NCBI GenBank assembly: GCA_903847405.1
Contig: CAINDP010000202.1
Location: 1-59,209, forward strand
Direction: 5' to 3'
DNA length: 59,209 nucleotides
From: an uncultured Myxococcales bacterium
GTDB taxonomy: Bacteria > Myxococcota_A > UBA9042 > DTJE01
Shown piece after piece: positions 33,816-43,613 of this stretch (positions within the stretch are counted from its first letter, which is position 1; the number at the start of each line of letters is the position of its first letter). The position numbers were made by a program, and so were the translations under genes. The notes below the pieces were generated by a model. That model was not told where the DNA came from. It did no database searches and saw only the letters and a program-made list of their open reading frames with translations.

Positions 33816-34829
33816 ATGGGGGCCAGTCGTCCAGACATCGCGGCCGTCCCGTTCGTCCTGGCCGTGGTGCTGGCAGCGGCATGCGCCTGGGCAGCCCCGC
33901 CGACCTCGATCCTGTGCGTCGTGCGATCGGGGACTCCCCCGGGCCTTGAGCCGGCGCCCCTGGACGGTGCTCTGTCCCTGGAACAGCGGAAATGGGGGAT
34001 CGCGTTCCGGCGGGTGGACGCCGACTCCCTGGACGCCTGCGCGCCGCCGGACGCCATCGATGCGAACGTGGCCCTGGTCGTGGGCCCGGGGGAATCCGCG
34101 CTGGTCCGGGGCCGGGACGGTACGCGCCGCCCGCTGGACCTGTCTGCCGTGGATGTCCGCTCACGCGCCCAGGACGTGGCTCTGACGGTCATGCGCGAGT
34201 TTCCGCGGACGGGGCGTCCCGCGATGGCATCCCTGGTCGAGTCGAAGCTTCCCGCGTTTCCGCGCCCCCGTCCCGCGCCTGGATCGGTCCTGGCCCGCCC
34301 CTCCTTCGGGGCCTATGTCCAAGTGGGAGGCTGGTACACGTACCAGACGGGGCCGGGGCTGCACGCTGCCGGTCCCGAGGTGGAGGGCGGACTGACCTGG
34401 CTGGAGGAACGCGTCGCCCTGGGCATCCGGCTGGGCTGGCAGCCTTCGAGTACCCTGGCCCAGGCCCCCGTGCCCACCCGCGTGCAGGCCGTGCCCGTGT
34501 CCGTGACCCTCCACGCAGGCGTCCGGCTGGCCTCGGTCCGGGTCCGCGTCGGCCTCGAGATCGGCGCGGAATGGCGGCGGATCACGGCGGGTCCCGCCGG
34601 CCAGGCGCAGCGCACAGGGACCGGGACCGTTGCGCTGCTGGGCGGCGAAGTCGACGTCGTGGTGCCGGTCGGCACGTGGCTGCGGCTGGGGGGCGGAGTG
34701 CTGTTCCGCGGGTACCTGGGCGGGGACAACTGGGACTGGCACGGGCGCACTGCCTATGCCGCTCCCCGCTTCGGGGTGGGTGGAGTCCTGCGGATCGGGC
34801 TGGCCGTGCCCATCGGAAAGGGGGGCTGA
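33816..34829 (+). CDS. Cassette B protein 1: secreted protein with predicted beta-barrel half
   Basis: 337 residues from the ATG at 33816; upstream sequence is G-rich without a clear Shine-Dalgarno. The signal peptide ends CAWAAP. Residues 30-120 carry the conserved SILCVVR, PGLEPAPLDGALSLEQRKWG and ALVVGPG segments shared with cassette A. The barrel-like half repeats the order of cassette A: AYVQVGGWYTYQ, LGIRLGWQ, RVQAVPVSVTLHAG, GAEWRRI, GVLFRGYLGG. The motif RVQAVPV(S/T)V is identical in position. The stop lies 3 bp before the sigma-factor GTG. Function is inferred only from the conserved cassette. Confidence 0.7.
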   Translation: MGASRPDIAAVPFVLAVVLAAACAWAAPPTSILCVVRSGTPPGLEPAPLDGALSLEQRKWGIAFRRVDADSLDACAPPDAIDANVALVVGPGESALVRGRDGTRRPLDLSAVDVRSRAQDVALTVMREFPRTGRPAMASLVESKLPAFPRPRPAPGSVLARPSFGAYVQVGGWYTYQTGPGLHAAGPEVEGGLTWLEERVALGIRLGWQPSSTLAQAPVPTRVQAVPVSVTLHAGVRLASVRVRVGLEIGAEWRRITAGPAGQAQRTGTGTVALLGGEVDVVVPVGTWLRLGGGVLFRGYLGGDNWDWHGRTAYAAPRFGVGGVLRIGLAVPIGKGG

Positions 34830-34832
34830 AGC

Positions 34833-35456
34833 GTGCTCCCGAAGCGTCCCGAAATCCCCCGTCCCGGCCCGGACCCCACCGAAACCCTGGTCGCGCGTTG
34901 CCAGGCGGGCGACGAGCAGGCCTGGCAGGAACTGTATCGCCTGCACGCTCCCACGACCGCGCGGTTCCTGAAGTGCATCCTGGGCCCGGGCCCCGAAATC
35001 GACGACCTCGTCCAGGAGGTCTTCTCGCGCCTTGTCGGATGCCTGGGCCAGTTCCGCCCGGGTCCCCGGTTCACGACCTGGCTGTACGGCATCGCCTCGA
35101 ACGTCGCCCGCGAGCACGCACGCGGCGAGGCGAGGCGGATCCGGCGTTCCCTGGCCTTCCTGGCCTGGTCCTCGGGATCGACAGCCCCGGATCCCATCGA
35201 AGCCATGGAGGCCCGGGAGGACGTGGCCACGATCCTGGCGGCGCTCGAGGGCATGAGCCTCGCGAACCGCACGGTGTGGGTGCTGGGAGAACTGGAGGGC
35301 CTTCCGTCGGACGAGATCGGAAGGGCGCTCCAGACGACGGCGATCACAGTGCGGGTCCGCCTGATGCGGGCCCGGCGGATCGTGGTCAGGGCCCTGCTGG
35401 ACTCCGGTTCGGACCGGCCCCTGGGACCGCCTCGCGACCTTGCGGAGGAGACATGA
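34833..35456 (+). CDS. Cassette B protein 2: ECF RNA polymerase sigma factor
   Basis: 207 residues from a GTG with AAGGGGGG upstream. Sigma2: HAPTTARFLKCI, EIDDLVQEVFSRLV and RFTTWLYGIAS. Sigma4: SDEIGRALQTTAITVRVRLMRARRIV. Its stop overlaps the ATG of the anti-sigma gene (ATGA). It shares the RFTTWLYGIAS block exactly with the cassette A factor but differs in the linker and sigma4 helices, so promoter preference may differ. Confidence 0.9.
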   Translation: MLPKRPEIPRPGPDPTETLVARCQAGDEQAWQELYRLHAPTTARFLKCILGPGPEIDDLVQEVFSRLVGCLGQFRPGPRFTTWLYGIASNVAREHARGEARRIRRSLAFLAWSSGSTAPDPIEAMEAREDVATILAALEGMSLANRTVWVLGELEGLPSDEIGRALQTTAITVRVRLMRARRIVVRALLDSGSDRPLGPPRDLAEET

Positions 35457-37069
35457 ACTGCACGCGACTCCATGACTGGCTGCAGGGATCCCCCGGGTCG
35501 CCGGCCGCGTTCCCGGCCGACCATCTGAGGGACTGCACCGACTGCCAGGAACTGGCGGCGCGACATGAGCGGGCGAAGGTTCTGTTGCGGCAGTTGGCCC
35601 AGGATGAAGCGCCGCCCTGGCCGGGACTGGCCACGTTGCGGACCCGGGCCCGGGCACGCACGCGAGCAAGGCGGCTCGGCTGGATCGCCTTCGGGCTGCC
35701 GATGGCCGCGGGTCTCGCCGTCGCGCTTCGGCTGCTGATGCCGTCGGCGGCCCCCGAGGGGACGGTTCGGATGACCGCGCCCACCGAGGAAACACGGCCG
35801 GAAACGGGCGGTAACCTCGCCGTCGTCGCCGGGACGGTGCTGGACGCGCAGGCGGGCCAGGAGATCCAGACGGGAGATTCGGATGCGACCCTCGCCCGGA
35901 GGGGGACCGGCGTCGTTCGACTGGCGGCCCGTTCGCGGCTGCGCGTCGAGGTGTACTCGGAGGACGCGACCTCGCTGCGACTGGAGGACGGGCTGCTGGA
36001 AGCCCGCGTGGAACACCGCGCCCCCGGTCAATCATTCGAGATTCGCACCGAGTACGCCACGGTCCGGGTCGTCGGGACCCGGTTCACGGTCTCCCACCAC
36101 CCGGGGGCAGACACCGAGGTGCGGGTCGAGGAAGGCGAGGTCGTGGTCGATGCACCGGGAGGCGGACGGTTGGCCCGCATCCCGGCAGGTGGGGCCGCAC
36201 GCTTCGAATCGTCGGATTCCACGGTGCCGATGTCGGCCCAGATGCCGGATCCAGGACTCCCGGGAGACGCCTGCGCGATGGTCGAAGCCCCCAGGAACTC
36301 CGAGCCCTCCCTCCTTCACCGGGCGATTGCGGCCTCCCGACCACTGTCCCAGCCTGCCGTCGCGGACCTCCTGGCGATGGCCCAGGATCTGCTGTCGGCC
36401 GGACACGGCCAGCAGGCTCTGGATCTGCTGGCGACGGCCGCGGACCTTCCGCCCGCCCAGAAGAGCCGGGCCCTGACGATTTCCGGGGACGCGCACCGGG
36501 CGGCCGGAAAGCCCGAGGATGCCCTGCGCGCCTACGAACAGGCCGTGCAGTCCTGGTCGGGGACACCCCCCGAAACGCTGCTGCTCGACCTGTCCTTGGT
36601 GCTGGACGAACTGGGTCGCTCGTCGGAAGCGGCTTCGGTCTGGCAGCGATACCTGGCCGCCTGGCCGAACGGGCGGTTCGTCGGACAGGCCCTGGACGGC
36701 CTGGCGCACGCGGACGAGGCCGCGGGCCGTTTCGACGAGGCGAGGATGCGAATCAACCGGCTGCTGGATCAGGCGCCGTCTGCCCCCGAAGCGATGCCGG
36801 CCTTCGTTCGCATCGGGCGCGTCCTGGTGGATCGCGGGGATCTGGAAGGTGCGGCACGGTGGTTCCAGTCCCGCCTCGACAGCCCCGGCACGGCCCTGGC
36901 CGAGACCGCCCTGGTCGGGCTGATGCGCGTGCGGCTGCAGGAGGGACGCGCGGAAGAAGTCCGCAATCTCGCCGCCGAGCATGGGCGCCGCTTTCCCGAC
37001 GCCCTTCGCAATTCCGAGGTGCGGCGCCTGGTGGAGGCCCTCGCGCCCCCGGTCCAGCCGGCGATGTAA
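35453..37069 (+). CDS. Cassette B protein 3: zinc-finger/TM/FecR/TPR anti-sigma regulator
   Basis: 538 residues with GGAGGAG before the ATG. N-terminal zinc finger HLRDCTDC, a transmembrane helix near 80-97, a FecR domain (TVRVVGTRFTVSHHPG and VRVEEGEVVVDAPGGGRLARIPAGG) and TPR-like repeats from about 310 (GDAHRAAGKPEDALRAYEQAV). The last 60 residues (ALVGLMRVRLQEGRAEEVRNLA) align directly with those of cassette A (ALVGLMRVRLAQDRPREVRSLA), showing common descent. The role is as proposed for the cassette A copy. Confidence 0.82.
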   Translation: MNCTRLHDWLQGSPGSPAAFPADHLRDCTDCQELAARHERAKVLLRQLAQDEAPPWPGLATLRTRARARTRARRLGWIAFGLPMAAGLAVALRLLMPSAAPEGTVRMTAPTEETRPETGGNLAVVAGTVLDAQAGQEIQTGDSDATLARRGTGVVRLAARSRLRVEVYSEDATSLRLEDGLLEARVEHRAPGQSFEIRTEYATVRVVGTRFTVSHHPGADTEVRVEEGEVVVDAPGGGRLARIPAGGAARFESSDSTVPMSAQMPDPGLPGDACAMVEAPRNSEPSLLHRAIAASRPLSQPAVADLLAMAQDLLSAGHGQQALDLLATAADLPPAQKSRALTISGDAHRAAGKPEDALRAYEQAVQSWSGTPPETLLLDLSLVLDELGRSSEAASVWQRYLAAWPNGRFVGQALDGLAHADEAAGRFDEARMRINRLLDQAPSAPEAMPAFVRIGRVLVDRGDLEGAARWFQSRLDSPGTALAETALVGLMRVRLQEGRAEEVRNLAAEHGRRFPDALRNSEVRRLVEALAPPVQPAM

Positions 37070-37136
37070 CGCCGGGGACGCGGGCGGCCAATCATCAGCG
37101 AACATCGAAGGGCCCGGAAACGGGCAGGGAGAGGAC

Positions 37137-39143
37137 ATGAGGCGGACTGTTCTGGCGTTGGTCATTCCGTGTTTCCTGGCGCTTTCGTCCTGTACCGGGG
37201 GTCACCGGGAACTGGATCCCGACACGTCCAAGGCCGAGTTGCCGGGGGACGTGCCCGACTCCGCGACGACCGATCGGCCGGAGGTCGGGGCACCGGACGA
37301 CTCGGCGTGCCCCTGGATCCTCGGCTATGCCGATCCGATCATGGACGACCCCGACAACGGGTACCAGCTTGAACTGGCCTACAACGGCCAGCGGGACATG
37401 CGGGCCCTCGTCACGTCCTGCGGCACCGCCGTCCCGGACGTGGACGTCACGTTCGCGGAGACGGAGGACCCCGACAACACCTGCCAGCTCGACCTGGGGT
37501 CCACCCCGACGGGCGACACGCCGAACGACCTCGGCGTCGCTTCCGTGGTCGTCAGCAGCCCACAGGACACGATGGACGGGGTCTGCAGGTTCAAGGCGTG
37601 CATCTCGGGCACCGATACCTGCATCACATTCGCGGTTCACGTCGAAGCGACGGTGAAGTCGCCACTGAGCGTTGGTTTCGGAGCCTATGAGGGGACCGAC
37701 TCCAACATCAGCCAGGGCAAGGTCCGCCTGTTCAGGAAGGACGCCCCCGAAGCATTCCGATGCAACAGCCTGAAGGCCAACGCCCTTCCCGTCGCAACCG
37801 AGGGAAAGGGCCCGGTCGACCTCCAGACGTCGGTCCAGTTCGTAACCTTGCCGAACCTCGAAACCGACGTGACGCAGTCCTACACCGTCTTCTGCATCGC
37901 CACCCAGCCGGGCGACGCCACCCCCCGGGCCCAGGGTTGCGTGGACGACGTCGCCGTGGAGTTCAACGCCCATCGATACATCGAGTGCCCGCTGGTCGAC
38001 ATCCCCCCGAAGATCGTTGGTTCGTACGACATGACCACGACGCTGGACATGGAGTCAGGGCTGCCGCCGACTGTGGCGTCGGTGGTCAACTTCGTCATCG
38101 ACTTCTCGAACGCGCCGACCGAAGCGATCCTGAAACTGGTGTGCGACCCGAACCTCCGGGCGACCAACGACAGCGCTCTCGGGCCGTTGTGCGAGGCAGC
38201 CTTCATCGATCCAGCCCACCCCGACCTCAGCGGCCTGACGAGCATCGGCCTGATCATGCAGCAGATCATGGACGACAATCTCACGGCCCTGCTGAAACAG
38301 CAGTGTCCGGACAAGTCCAATCCCGACACGTGCTACTCCTACACGAGCACTGGGGTCAACGACGTCATCCGGAGGATATCGCTGCTGTCCACGATGACCT
38401 GCAAGAACGAGCCCGACGCGGACGGCCTGATCGCGCTGGGCGGCTGCAGCGAGAAGTGGCACTCCGTCGTCGTCCGCTGGACGCTCGGCAAGAACTGCGA
38501 CCCGAGCGACCCGACGTGCGGAAATGTCCATCTGTCACTGGCCTCGCTGCCCGGCATGTCCGGTCTGATCACCGCGGACATCGAGGCCAGGCTGGTCGAA
38601 AAGAACACCAGGCTGGCCATCACCAGGCACGCGTTGAACTTGCAGTACGGCGCGTTGCTCGACTTCGTGCTGGAAAAGATCCTGCTGCCCCAGGTGTTCG
38701 GCGACGGCACGGACAGCCTGCCCTCGGTGGATTCGTTCGAGGCGCTGATGTCGGCCTTGATGGCCGGAAGGGCGTGCCTGGTCGCCGGGACCTGTTGCCA
38801 CGACTTCGCTGCCAATCTGGTCGCGCAGTCCGGAGGCGCCGTCGAAGCCACCCTGGTCGAGACGGCCTGCGACTCGCTGATCCCGTCGGGCGGCACCTAC
38901 ATCCGCGAGTTCGTGACCGACCTCGACACCCCGACCGGTGGATTCACGATCGGCACGCCGGTCGCCGACGGCACGAAGTACCTGACCGATCAGCCGTGCC
39001 TGATCACCGACATCGGCAACGACATGCGGTTCGATGCCCTGGGGGGACAGTCCGCCGACATGCAGTGCGCCTGGGATGCCTCGCTGACGCTGGGTGGCTT
39101 CGACTACCGCCCCTCCGCCACCTTCTACGGCAACCGGCAATGA
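37137..39143 (+). CDS. Cassette B protein 4: large lipoprotein
   Basis: 668 residues; GGGAGAGG precedes the ATG. The signal ends ALSSC, a good lipobox. Residues 45-180 hold Ig-like strands with Cys pairs (DNTCQLDLG, GVCRFKACISGTDTC). Residues 290-310 hold the IVGSYDMTTTLDM motif shared with cassette A protein 4. The helical C-terminal half carries many cysteines. The N-terminal PPC-like domain of cassette A protein 4 is absent, so the two lipoproteins share the core but differ at the N-terminus. Function is unknown. Confidence 0.7.
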   Translation: MRRTVLALVIPCFLALSSCTGGHRELDPDTSKAELPGDVPDSATTDRPEVGAPDDSACPWILGYADPIMDDPDNGYQLELAYNGQRDMRALVTSCGTAVPDVDVTFAETEDPDNTCQLDLGSTPTGDTPNDLGVASVVVSSPQDTMDGVCRFKACISGTDTCITFAVHVEATVKSPLSVGFGAYEGTDSNISQGKVRLFRKDAPEAFRCNSLKANALPVATEGKGPVDLQTSVQFVTLPNLETDVTQSYTVFCIATQPGDATPRAQGCVDDVAVEFNAHRYIECPLVDIPPKIVGSYDMTTTLDMESGLPPTVASVVNFVIDFSNAPTEAILKLVCDPNLRATNDSALGPLCEAAFIDPAHPDLSGLTSIGLIMQQIMDDNLTALLKQQCPDKSNPDTCYSYTSTGVNDVIRRISLLSTMTCKNEPDADGLIALGGCSEKWHSVVVRWTLGKNCDPSDPTCGNVHLSLASLPGMSGLITADIEARLVEKNTRLAITRHALNLQYGALLDFVLEKILLPQVFGDGTDSLPSVDSFEALMSALMAGRACLVAGTCCHDFAANLVAQSGGAVEATLVETACDSLIPSGGTYIREFVTDLDTPTGGFTIGTPVADGTKYLTDQPCLITDIGNDMRFDALGGQSADMQCAWDASLTLGGFDYRPSATFYGNRQ

Positions 39144-39187
39144 TGTTGCGGGTCTGGATGGCCGCGAAGACCGGCCAGGCCGACCCC

Positions 39188-39330
39188 CTGCTGGAACTGC
39201 TGGAGCAGAATCTGAAGAACCTGTCCGCCGCCGACGCTCGGGAACCCCTGCACGTCCCCATGGACCACGCCGCCTGACCGGCCTCGCGTGCCCGTTCGGA
39301 CCGCAATCGCGGTACGTCCGGGTACGGTCC
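39188..39330. repeat. Dispersed repeat, copy 2 (after cassette B)
   Basis: Same block as 32655-32785, again just after the cassette lipoprotein and again ending in an MDHAA-stop tail and a GGTACG/GGGTACGG doublet. About 100 bp to the next gene (39430) show nothing else. Confidence 0.7.
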
Positions 39331-39429
39331 ACTTTGCCGGCTGCAGCGAAACTGTCCAACCGCGTGAACAGGCACGCATCGGTTGCGGACAGGCACGCGG
39401 AATCGTGGCGGCACGGCCGACGCACCCGC

Positions 39430-41565
39430 TCAGGTCCCCGTTCCCCACGAAATCAGAAGGTAGGCGGTCCCCTCTCCCAGGGCGGCGCAGGCTCCGTCCA
39501 CCGGCCTGGCGGTCGAGAAGGCAGTCACGTAAGCCCCGGCTGCCTGGCCTTTCGCACCGGGTTCGATCTGGAACGGCCAGCCATTATTCAGGTCCGAAAA
39601 GACCACCGGAGGATGATCCACCAGGCCACAACCCGGCACATCGTCCGGGGCGCACCCGGTGTTGCCGAAGGATAGGCTCGGGCAGGAGGGCTGCCCGACG
39701 CAGTCCGGAAGTTCCCCCAGAACGCCCGAGCCGCCCAGGAAGACCACTCGGTGCGTGTACATCTCATTCGGGTCCCACGCTGCGAAGACCTGTCGTGGTG
39801 CCGCGCCGCCCGCCCCCGGGGTCCTGGAGGCCTTCAGCGAAACGGCGTCACCGGGAACCAGCGGCAGGCGCGACGGGGGCGGCAGGTCCACCGTGAAGCG
39901 GTGGATGCCCGATGGACCCGTTACCTCCAGCGTCCCAGGTGCCCCTGCCGCCGGGTCCGTCACTGCCGTCACGGTCACGTCCTCCGCCAGGTCGTAGGCC
40001 TCCCCGGCTCCGTCGAGGGTCACGGAAGGAACGACCGCCAGCGGGGCCTGGGCCAGGCAGGTCCCGACCGGGCAGAACCCCGAGGGACAGGCCCTGGATG
40101 CGATGCGAAGGACCGCCTTTCGGGGATCGACCCAGGAGGCCACCGGGTGCATCGTCCCGGCCGGATCGCCCGCCATCAGGGTCACCCCGGCAGGGCCACG
40201 GTCCTGCGATACCAGTGAATGCCGCAGGTCGCCGCTCCAGACGGATGGGACGCCTCCGCCTGCGACCCGGCCACCATCGGTCCCGGTGGCTGCGTCCACC
40301 AGTCGCGCCTGGCGGGGGAAGTACCTGACCATGTCCGTGCCCGTGGTCATCTGGTACTCGACCACCAGCAGGCGATCCCGGGCGTCGGAAACGTCAAAAG
40401 ATGCCGGGTCGTAGGTGGAACGTGGCGACGACCAGACGGTCTGGAGGTCGCCAGCCTTCGCGCCGACACGGGCGATCCTCACGCCGGTCGAATTGTCCAC
40501 GGGGCCCGTGCTCGCCAGTACGAATACCTCGGTCGCTCCGTCGCACGCGTGAACCTGCCCCAGCGAACCGCCCGCATCCACTTCGCGCGAGGTGCCATCG
40601 GCGTCGATGCGCAGTTGCGACATCGTCGTCATCGTGTGGTCTGCGAAGGCCAGCGTCCGACCATCGCGGGAAATGTTTCGGACCTCGCCCGTGGGCGTCC
40701 AGGTCTGGACCAGTCGGCCCTCCGTCGCCGACTCAAGACAGGTCGCCGATTCCATCGCGCACCGGACCAGCGGGTGCTGGGTGGGGTCGGACTGGTCCCG
40801 TCGGTACGCCTCCAGCGCCACCTGCCCGTCATTGGAGACCGAGGCCTGTTGTATGTCCAGGAACGCCTGGGGGTCGTCCCAGGGCAGGACGATCGAAACA
40901 TCCCGCACGGCAACCCCGTCCCACGACAGGGCATGGGGTAGCACCGCTGTCCCGCAAGACGCCAGATCGGCGCCCGTCGCGAAGTTCGCGAGCACGTATC
41001 CTCCGGCGACCCCGCCGTCGCAGAAGACCCCGGAGCGCTTGCCCGACCGCCCCGCCGCCAGGTCGAAAAAGGCCACGCCGGTTTCGTCCGCCGCCGCCAG
41101 CACGGACGTCGGTCCCTTCAGGAACCGCACGATGGAATAGTGCCCCTCGGCCAGGAACGATTCGGCCACCACCTGTCGATCCCAGGAGTACAGGCGGACG
41201 TAGGACTCCGGAGTCGCCAGCCCGTAGACCAGGAAACGGTCGTCGGGCGACGGCAGGAACCACTGCAGGTAGGTGTCCGGATTCCCCGCTTCCAGTCCCG
41301 AGGTCCCGTCCGGGGCCGCGTCGTCCAGGGGAAGGCTGGCCCCCGGGAGGCGCTCCCGGGTCAGGACATCGGTCTGAAGGTCGTATCGCAGCATGCGTCG
41401 CCCATCGTAGATCCAGGCCGTTGGCGCTGCCTCCGGCGCTACCGCTGGCAAGACATGGCTGTCGGAGCATGACGGCAGGACCCCGAGGATCGCGACAAGC
41501 AAGGCGGGGATTGGGGCCCAACCCGGACATCGGGTGCGACAGGCGGCGCGTTCGTCCACGGTCAT
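39430..41565 (-). CDS. Beta-propeller-like lipoprotein
   Basis: 711 residues. AGGAGG precedes the ATG by 4 bp. The signal ends VLPSC (lipobox). Repeated blade-like segments (MLRYDLQTDVL, VRLYSWDRQVV, FDLAAGRSGKRSG, LAFADHTMTTMSQLRI) suggest a six- to eight-bladed WD40/PD40-type propeller over residues 45-480. An Ig-like C-terminal region follows with paired cysteines (CPSGFCPVGTC). It lies 9 bp downstream of another propeller-like lipoprotein, so the two are one operon. No enzymatic motif is seen. Confidence 0.68.
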   Translation of the reverse strand: MTVDERAACRTRCPGWAPIPALLVAILGVLPSCSDSHVLPAVAPEAAPTAWIYDGRRMLRYDLQTDVLTRERLPGASLPLDDAAPDGTSGLEAGNPDTYLQWFLPSPDDRFLVYGLATPESYVRLYSWDRQVVAESFLAEGHYSIVRFLKGPTSVLAAADETGVAFFDLAAGRSGKRSGVFCDGGVAGGYVLANFATGADLASCGTAVLPHALSWDGVAVRDVSIVLPWDDPQAFLDIQQASVSNDGQVALEAYRRDQSDPTQHPLVRCAMESATCLESATEGRLVQTWTPTGEVRNISRDGRTLAFADHTMTTMSQLRIDADGTSREVDAGGSLGQVHACDGATEVFVLASTGPVDNSTGVRIARVGAKAGDLQTVWSSPRSTYDPASFDVSDARDRLLVVEYQMTTGTDMVRYFPRQARLVDAATGTDGGRVAGGGVPSVWSGDLRHSLVSQDRGPAGVTLMAGDPAGTMHPVASWVDPRKAVLRIASRACPSGFCPVGTCLAQAPLAVVPSVTLDGAGEAYDLAEDVTVTAVTDPAAGAPGTLEVTGPSGIHRFTVDLPPPSRLPLVPGDAVSLKASRTPGAGGAAPRQVFAAWDPNEMYTHRVVFLGGSGVLGELPDCVGQPSCPSLSFGNTGCAPDDVPGCGLVDHPPVVFSDLNNGWPFQIEPGAKGQAAGAYVTAFSTARPVDGACAALGEGTAYLLISWGTGT

Positions 41566-41574
41566 GGGTCCTCC

Positions 41575-43107
41575 TCAGTCACAAACCCCGTCGAAGAACA
41601 GGAGGTCCGGGGGTACGCCGGGGCTCATCATCGAACAATCCCAAGGTGCCATCGTACCTGGGATCGACAGGCTCCAGAGCCGCGATGTTGGCGGGGCCCG
41701 GAAGACGCCGCCGCCATAATCGCGGGTCCAGTGGACCGCCCCGTCGGCACCCAGGCGGACGAAGACCTCGTCCACGCCGTCTGACGGCCACTGGCTCGGG
41801 TGGGGCTTCACCGCGTCAGGCTTCAGCACTCTGGCATGGATGAGGGATCCGTCGGCCAGGTCCCACCACCCGGCCAGCCGCCACTCGCGCCCTCCGGCAA
41901 AGGCGTCCTGGAAGGCAGGCCCGTCGAGGACCGGCGCACCACCGGTCGTCGGGAAGACAACCCGCATCGGGCGCCAGTGGAACTGGGCGTCCGCGACATT
42001 CGCCACCACCACCACGGCCCCGTCCTCGCGTACGGTGGCGCGGGTCGGGTTTTCAAAGTCGAATCCATCGAGGGTCGGCACGGCGTTCGGGACCTGCCAC
42101 GAGGCACGCCCGTCCAGGGGGACGCGCCAAGCCTGGTACGCGATGGTTTGTTCGGGCTTGGGACCGGGGATGGCGGTCCACACGAGGTACCCTTCCGGTT
42201 CCGGATCCAGCGCCCACGCGAAGACCCGGCCTTCGGCGAGTTGGTTCCAGCGGAACGGGCCGATCTCGACCCGACCGCTTTCGACACCGTCCCAGCCGAC
42301 CTGGACCGCCACGAAACGGGCGACGACGTCGTTGTTGTCGGCTTCCAGCGGCGTGTAGACGGACCACCAGCGCCCGGTGTCGGGCAAAGGCTCACGGGCG
42401 GGCAGGGGCACCGTCAGCACGCGTCGCTCGGCGATCTGGCCGTCAGCGGTGATCCGGAGCAGCGCGGTTTCGCTGCCGGTTCCGGTGGAGGCTGGGCCAA
42501 TCACCAGCACGTACAGGTCCAGGGAACCCTGCCGCACCAAGCGCGTCAGGCCGGAGGGGGTGCCCAGGTCGTCCGACGACAGGCGCCAGGTCCGCGACAG
42601 GTCCGGCGCCACCGCCTCCAGCGACAGGGGGCCGTCCCAGGAAGGGGTGGAGGTTCCGTAGGTCTTCACGACCAGCACGCCGCCGGTGCCGAACGGCCAC
42701 AGGGACTGGGCGATGGCCCCCTGGGGCATCAAGCCGTTGAACTCCCAGTGCTCGCTGGCGACCAGGGCCCCCGCCGGATCCAGGTGCACCAGCGCGGAGC
42801 GGAATTCGTCGGTGCAGCACAGGCCCACGCCGCCGAATACCAGCCAGCCGCCATCGGGCAACCGGACCACGTCCTGGGGACTGACCCAGGGCGACTCCTG
42901 GCAGCGGCTGCCCGCGCCCATGTCGTGAGGCACGCCCGACAGGTGCGCAAGGGGCGTCCCGCCCAGGCATCCCGTAGGACCCGGGTCGAATGCATCCCCG
43001 ACGTCCGCGTTTTCCACGGCGTCTGCGGAACCATCACCGGTCCCCGGACATCCCGGGAGCACCAGGCCGATCAAACCGGCCACCAGGCTCAGCGTCTTGC
43101 GGTCCAC
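41575..43107 (-). CDS. Beta-propeller-like lipoprotein
   Basis: 510 residues from a GTG at 43107 with TGAGGA upstream; an ATG at 43137 would extend the N-terminus before the signal. The signal ends VLPGC (lipobox), then a DAVENADVGDAFDPG acidic linker. Blade-like repeats (VVRLPDGGWLVFGG, ALVHLDPAGALVASEHW, ALLRITADGQIAERRVL) recur about every 45 residues, as in propellers of delta-60-repeat or PQQ-like type. No catalytic motif is visible. First gene of a two-gene operon. Confidence 0.68.
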   Translation of the reverse strand: MDRKTLSLVAGLIGLVLPGCPGTGDGSADAVENADVGDAFDPGPTGCLGGTPLAHLSGVPHDMGAGSRCQESPWVSPQDVVRLPDGGWLVFGGVGLCCTDEFRSALVHLDPAGALVASEHWEFNGLMPQGAIAQSLWPFGTGGVLVVKTYGTSTPSWDGPLSLEAVAPDLSRTWRLSSDDLGTPSGLTRLVRQGSLDLYVLVIGPASTGTGSETALLRITADGQIAERRVLTVPLPAREPLPDTGRWWSVYTPLEADNNDVVARFVAVQVGWDGVESGRVEIGPFRWNQLAEGRVFAWALDPEPEGYLVWTAIPGPKPEQTIAYQAWRVPLDGRASWQVPNAVPTLDGFDFENPTRATVREDGAVVVVANVADAQFHWRPMRVVFPTTGGAPVLDGPAFQDAFAGGREWRLAGWWDLADGSLIHARVLKPDAVKPHPSQWPSDGVDEVFVRLGADGAVHWTRDYGGGVFRAPPTSRLWSLSIPGTMAPWDCSMMSPGVPPDLLFFDGVCD

Positions 43108-43613
43108 GATTGTCCTCAGGTGCGTCGATAGAACCATACGGATCCGTGGGGGGGGGTTACAAGCGGGGGCGGACCGTGACGGGCGGGAAGGTTGAACCAT
43201 GGCTGAAATCCCGCCCGGCAGGGCCCGAAAACGCGACTGACATCTACAGTAGCTGTCAGTCACGGCCCCGATTCCGGCCACCTGTTCTGAGGTAAATCCA
43301 GTAGTTGAGTGAGTCCCGTACCCAGAACCACACGCTCGTGGGTACGGTCCTGGGTACGGTTTTTCATTTTTCGGCCTTTTACACGGCTTCGCGGACCCCC
43401 TGGACCACGGTTCCTTCGGTCCCCCAGGCCTCCTTTGCCCGGACCTCCGCCGCGCTCACGGGTGAAGTGAAGCTGACGGCGTTCCTGGCCGCCGCCAGCG
43501 AACCCCTGCACGTTGCAATTCGCCATCCCCGCTGATCGAACCCAGGGGCGAGCACCGGCTGCGGGAACACCTTCTTGCCGAGTACCCAGTTCGCTACCCA
43601 GTTGAGCCCGCCA

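Noticed and set aside
33992-35452. In-frame 5' extension of the cassette B FecR gene
   Set aside because: Overlaps the barrel protein and sigma gene in another frame; the ATG at 35453 has GGAGGAG and the expected zinc finger follows it.
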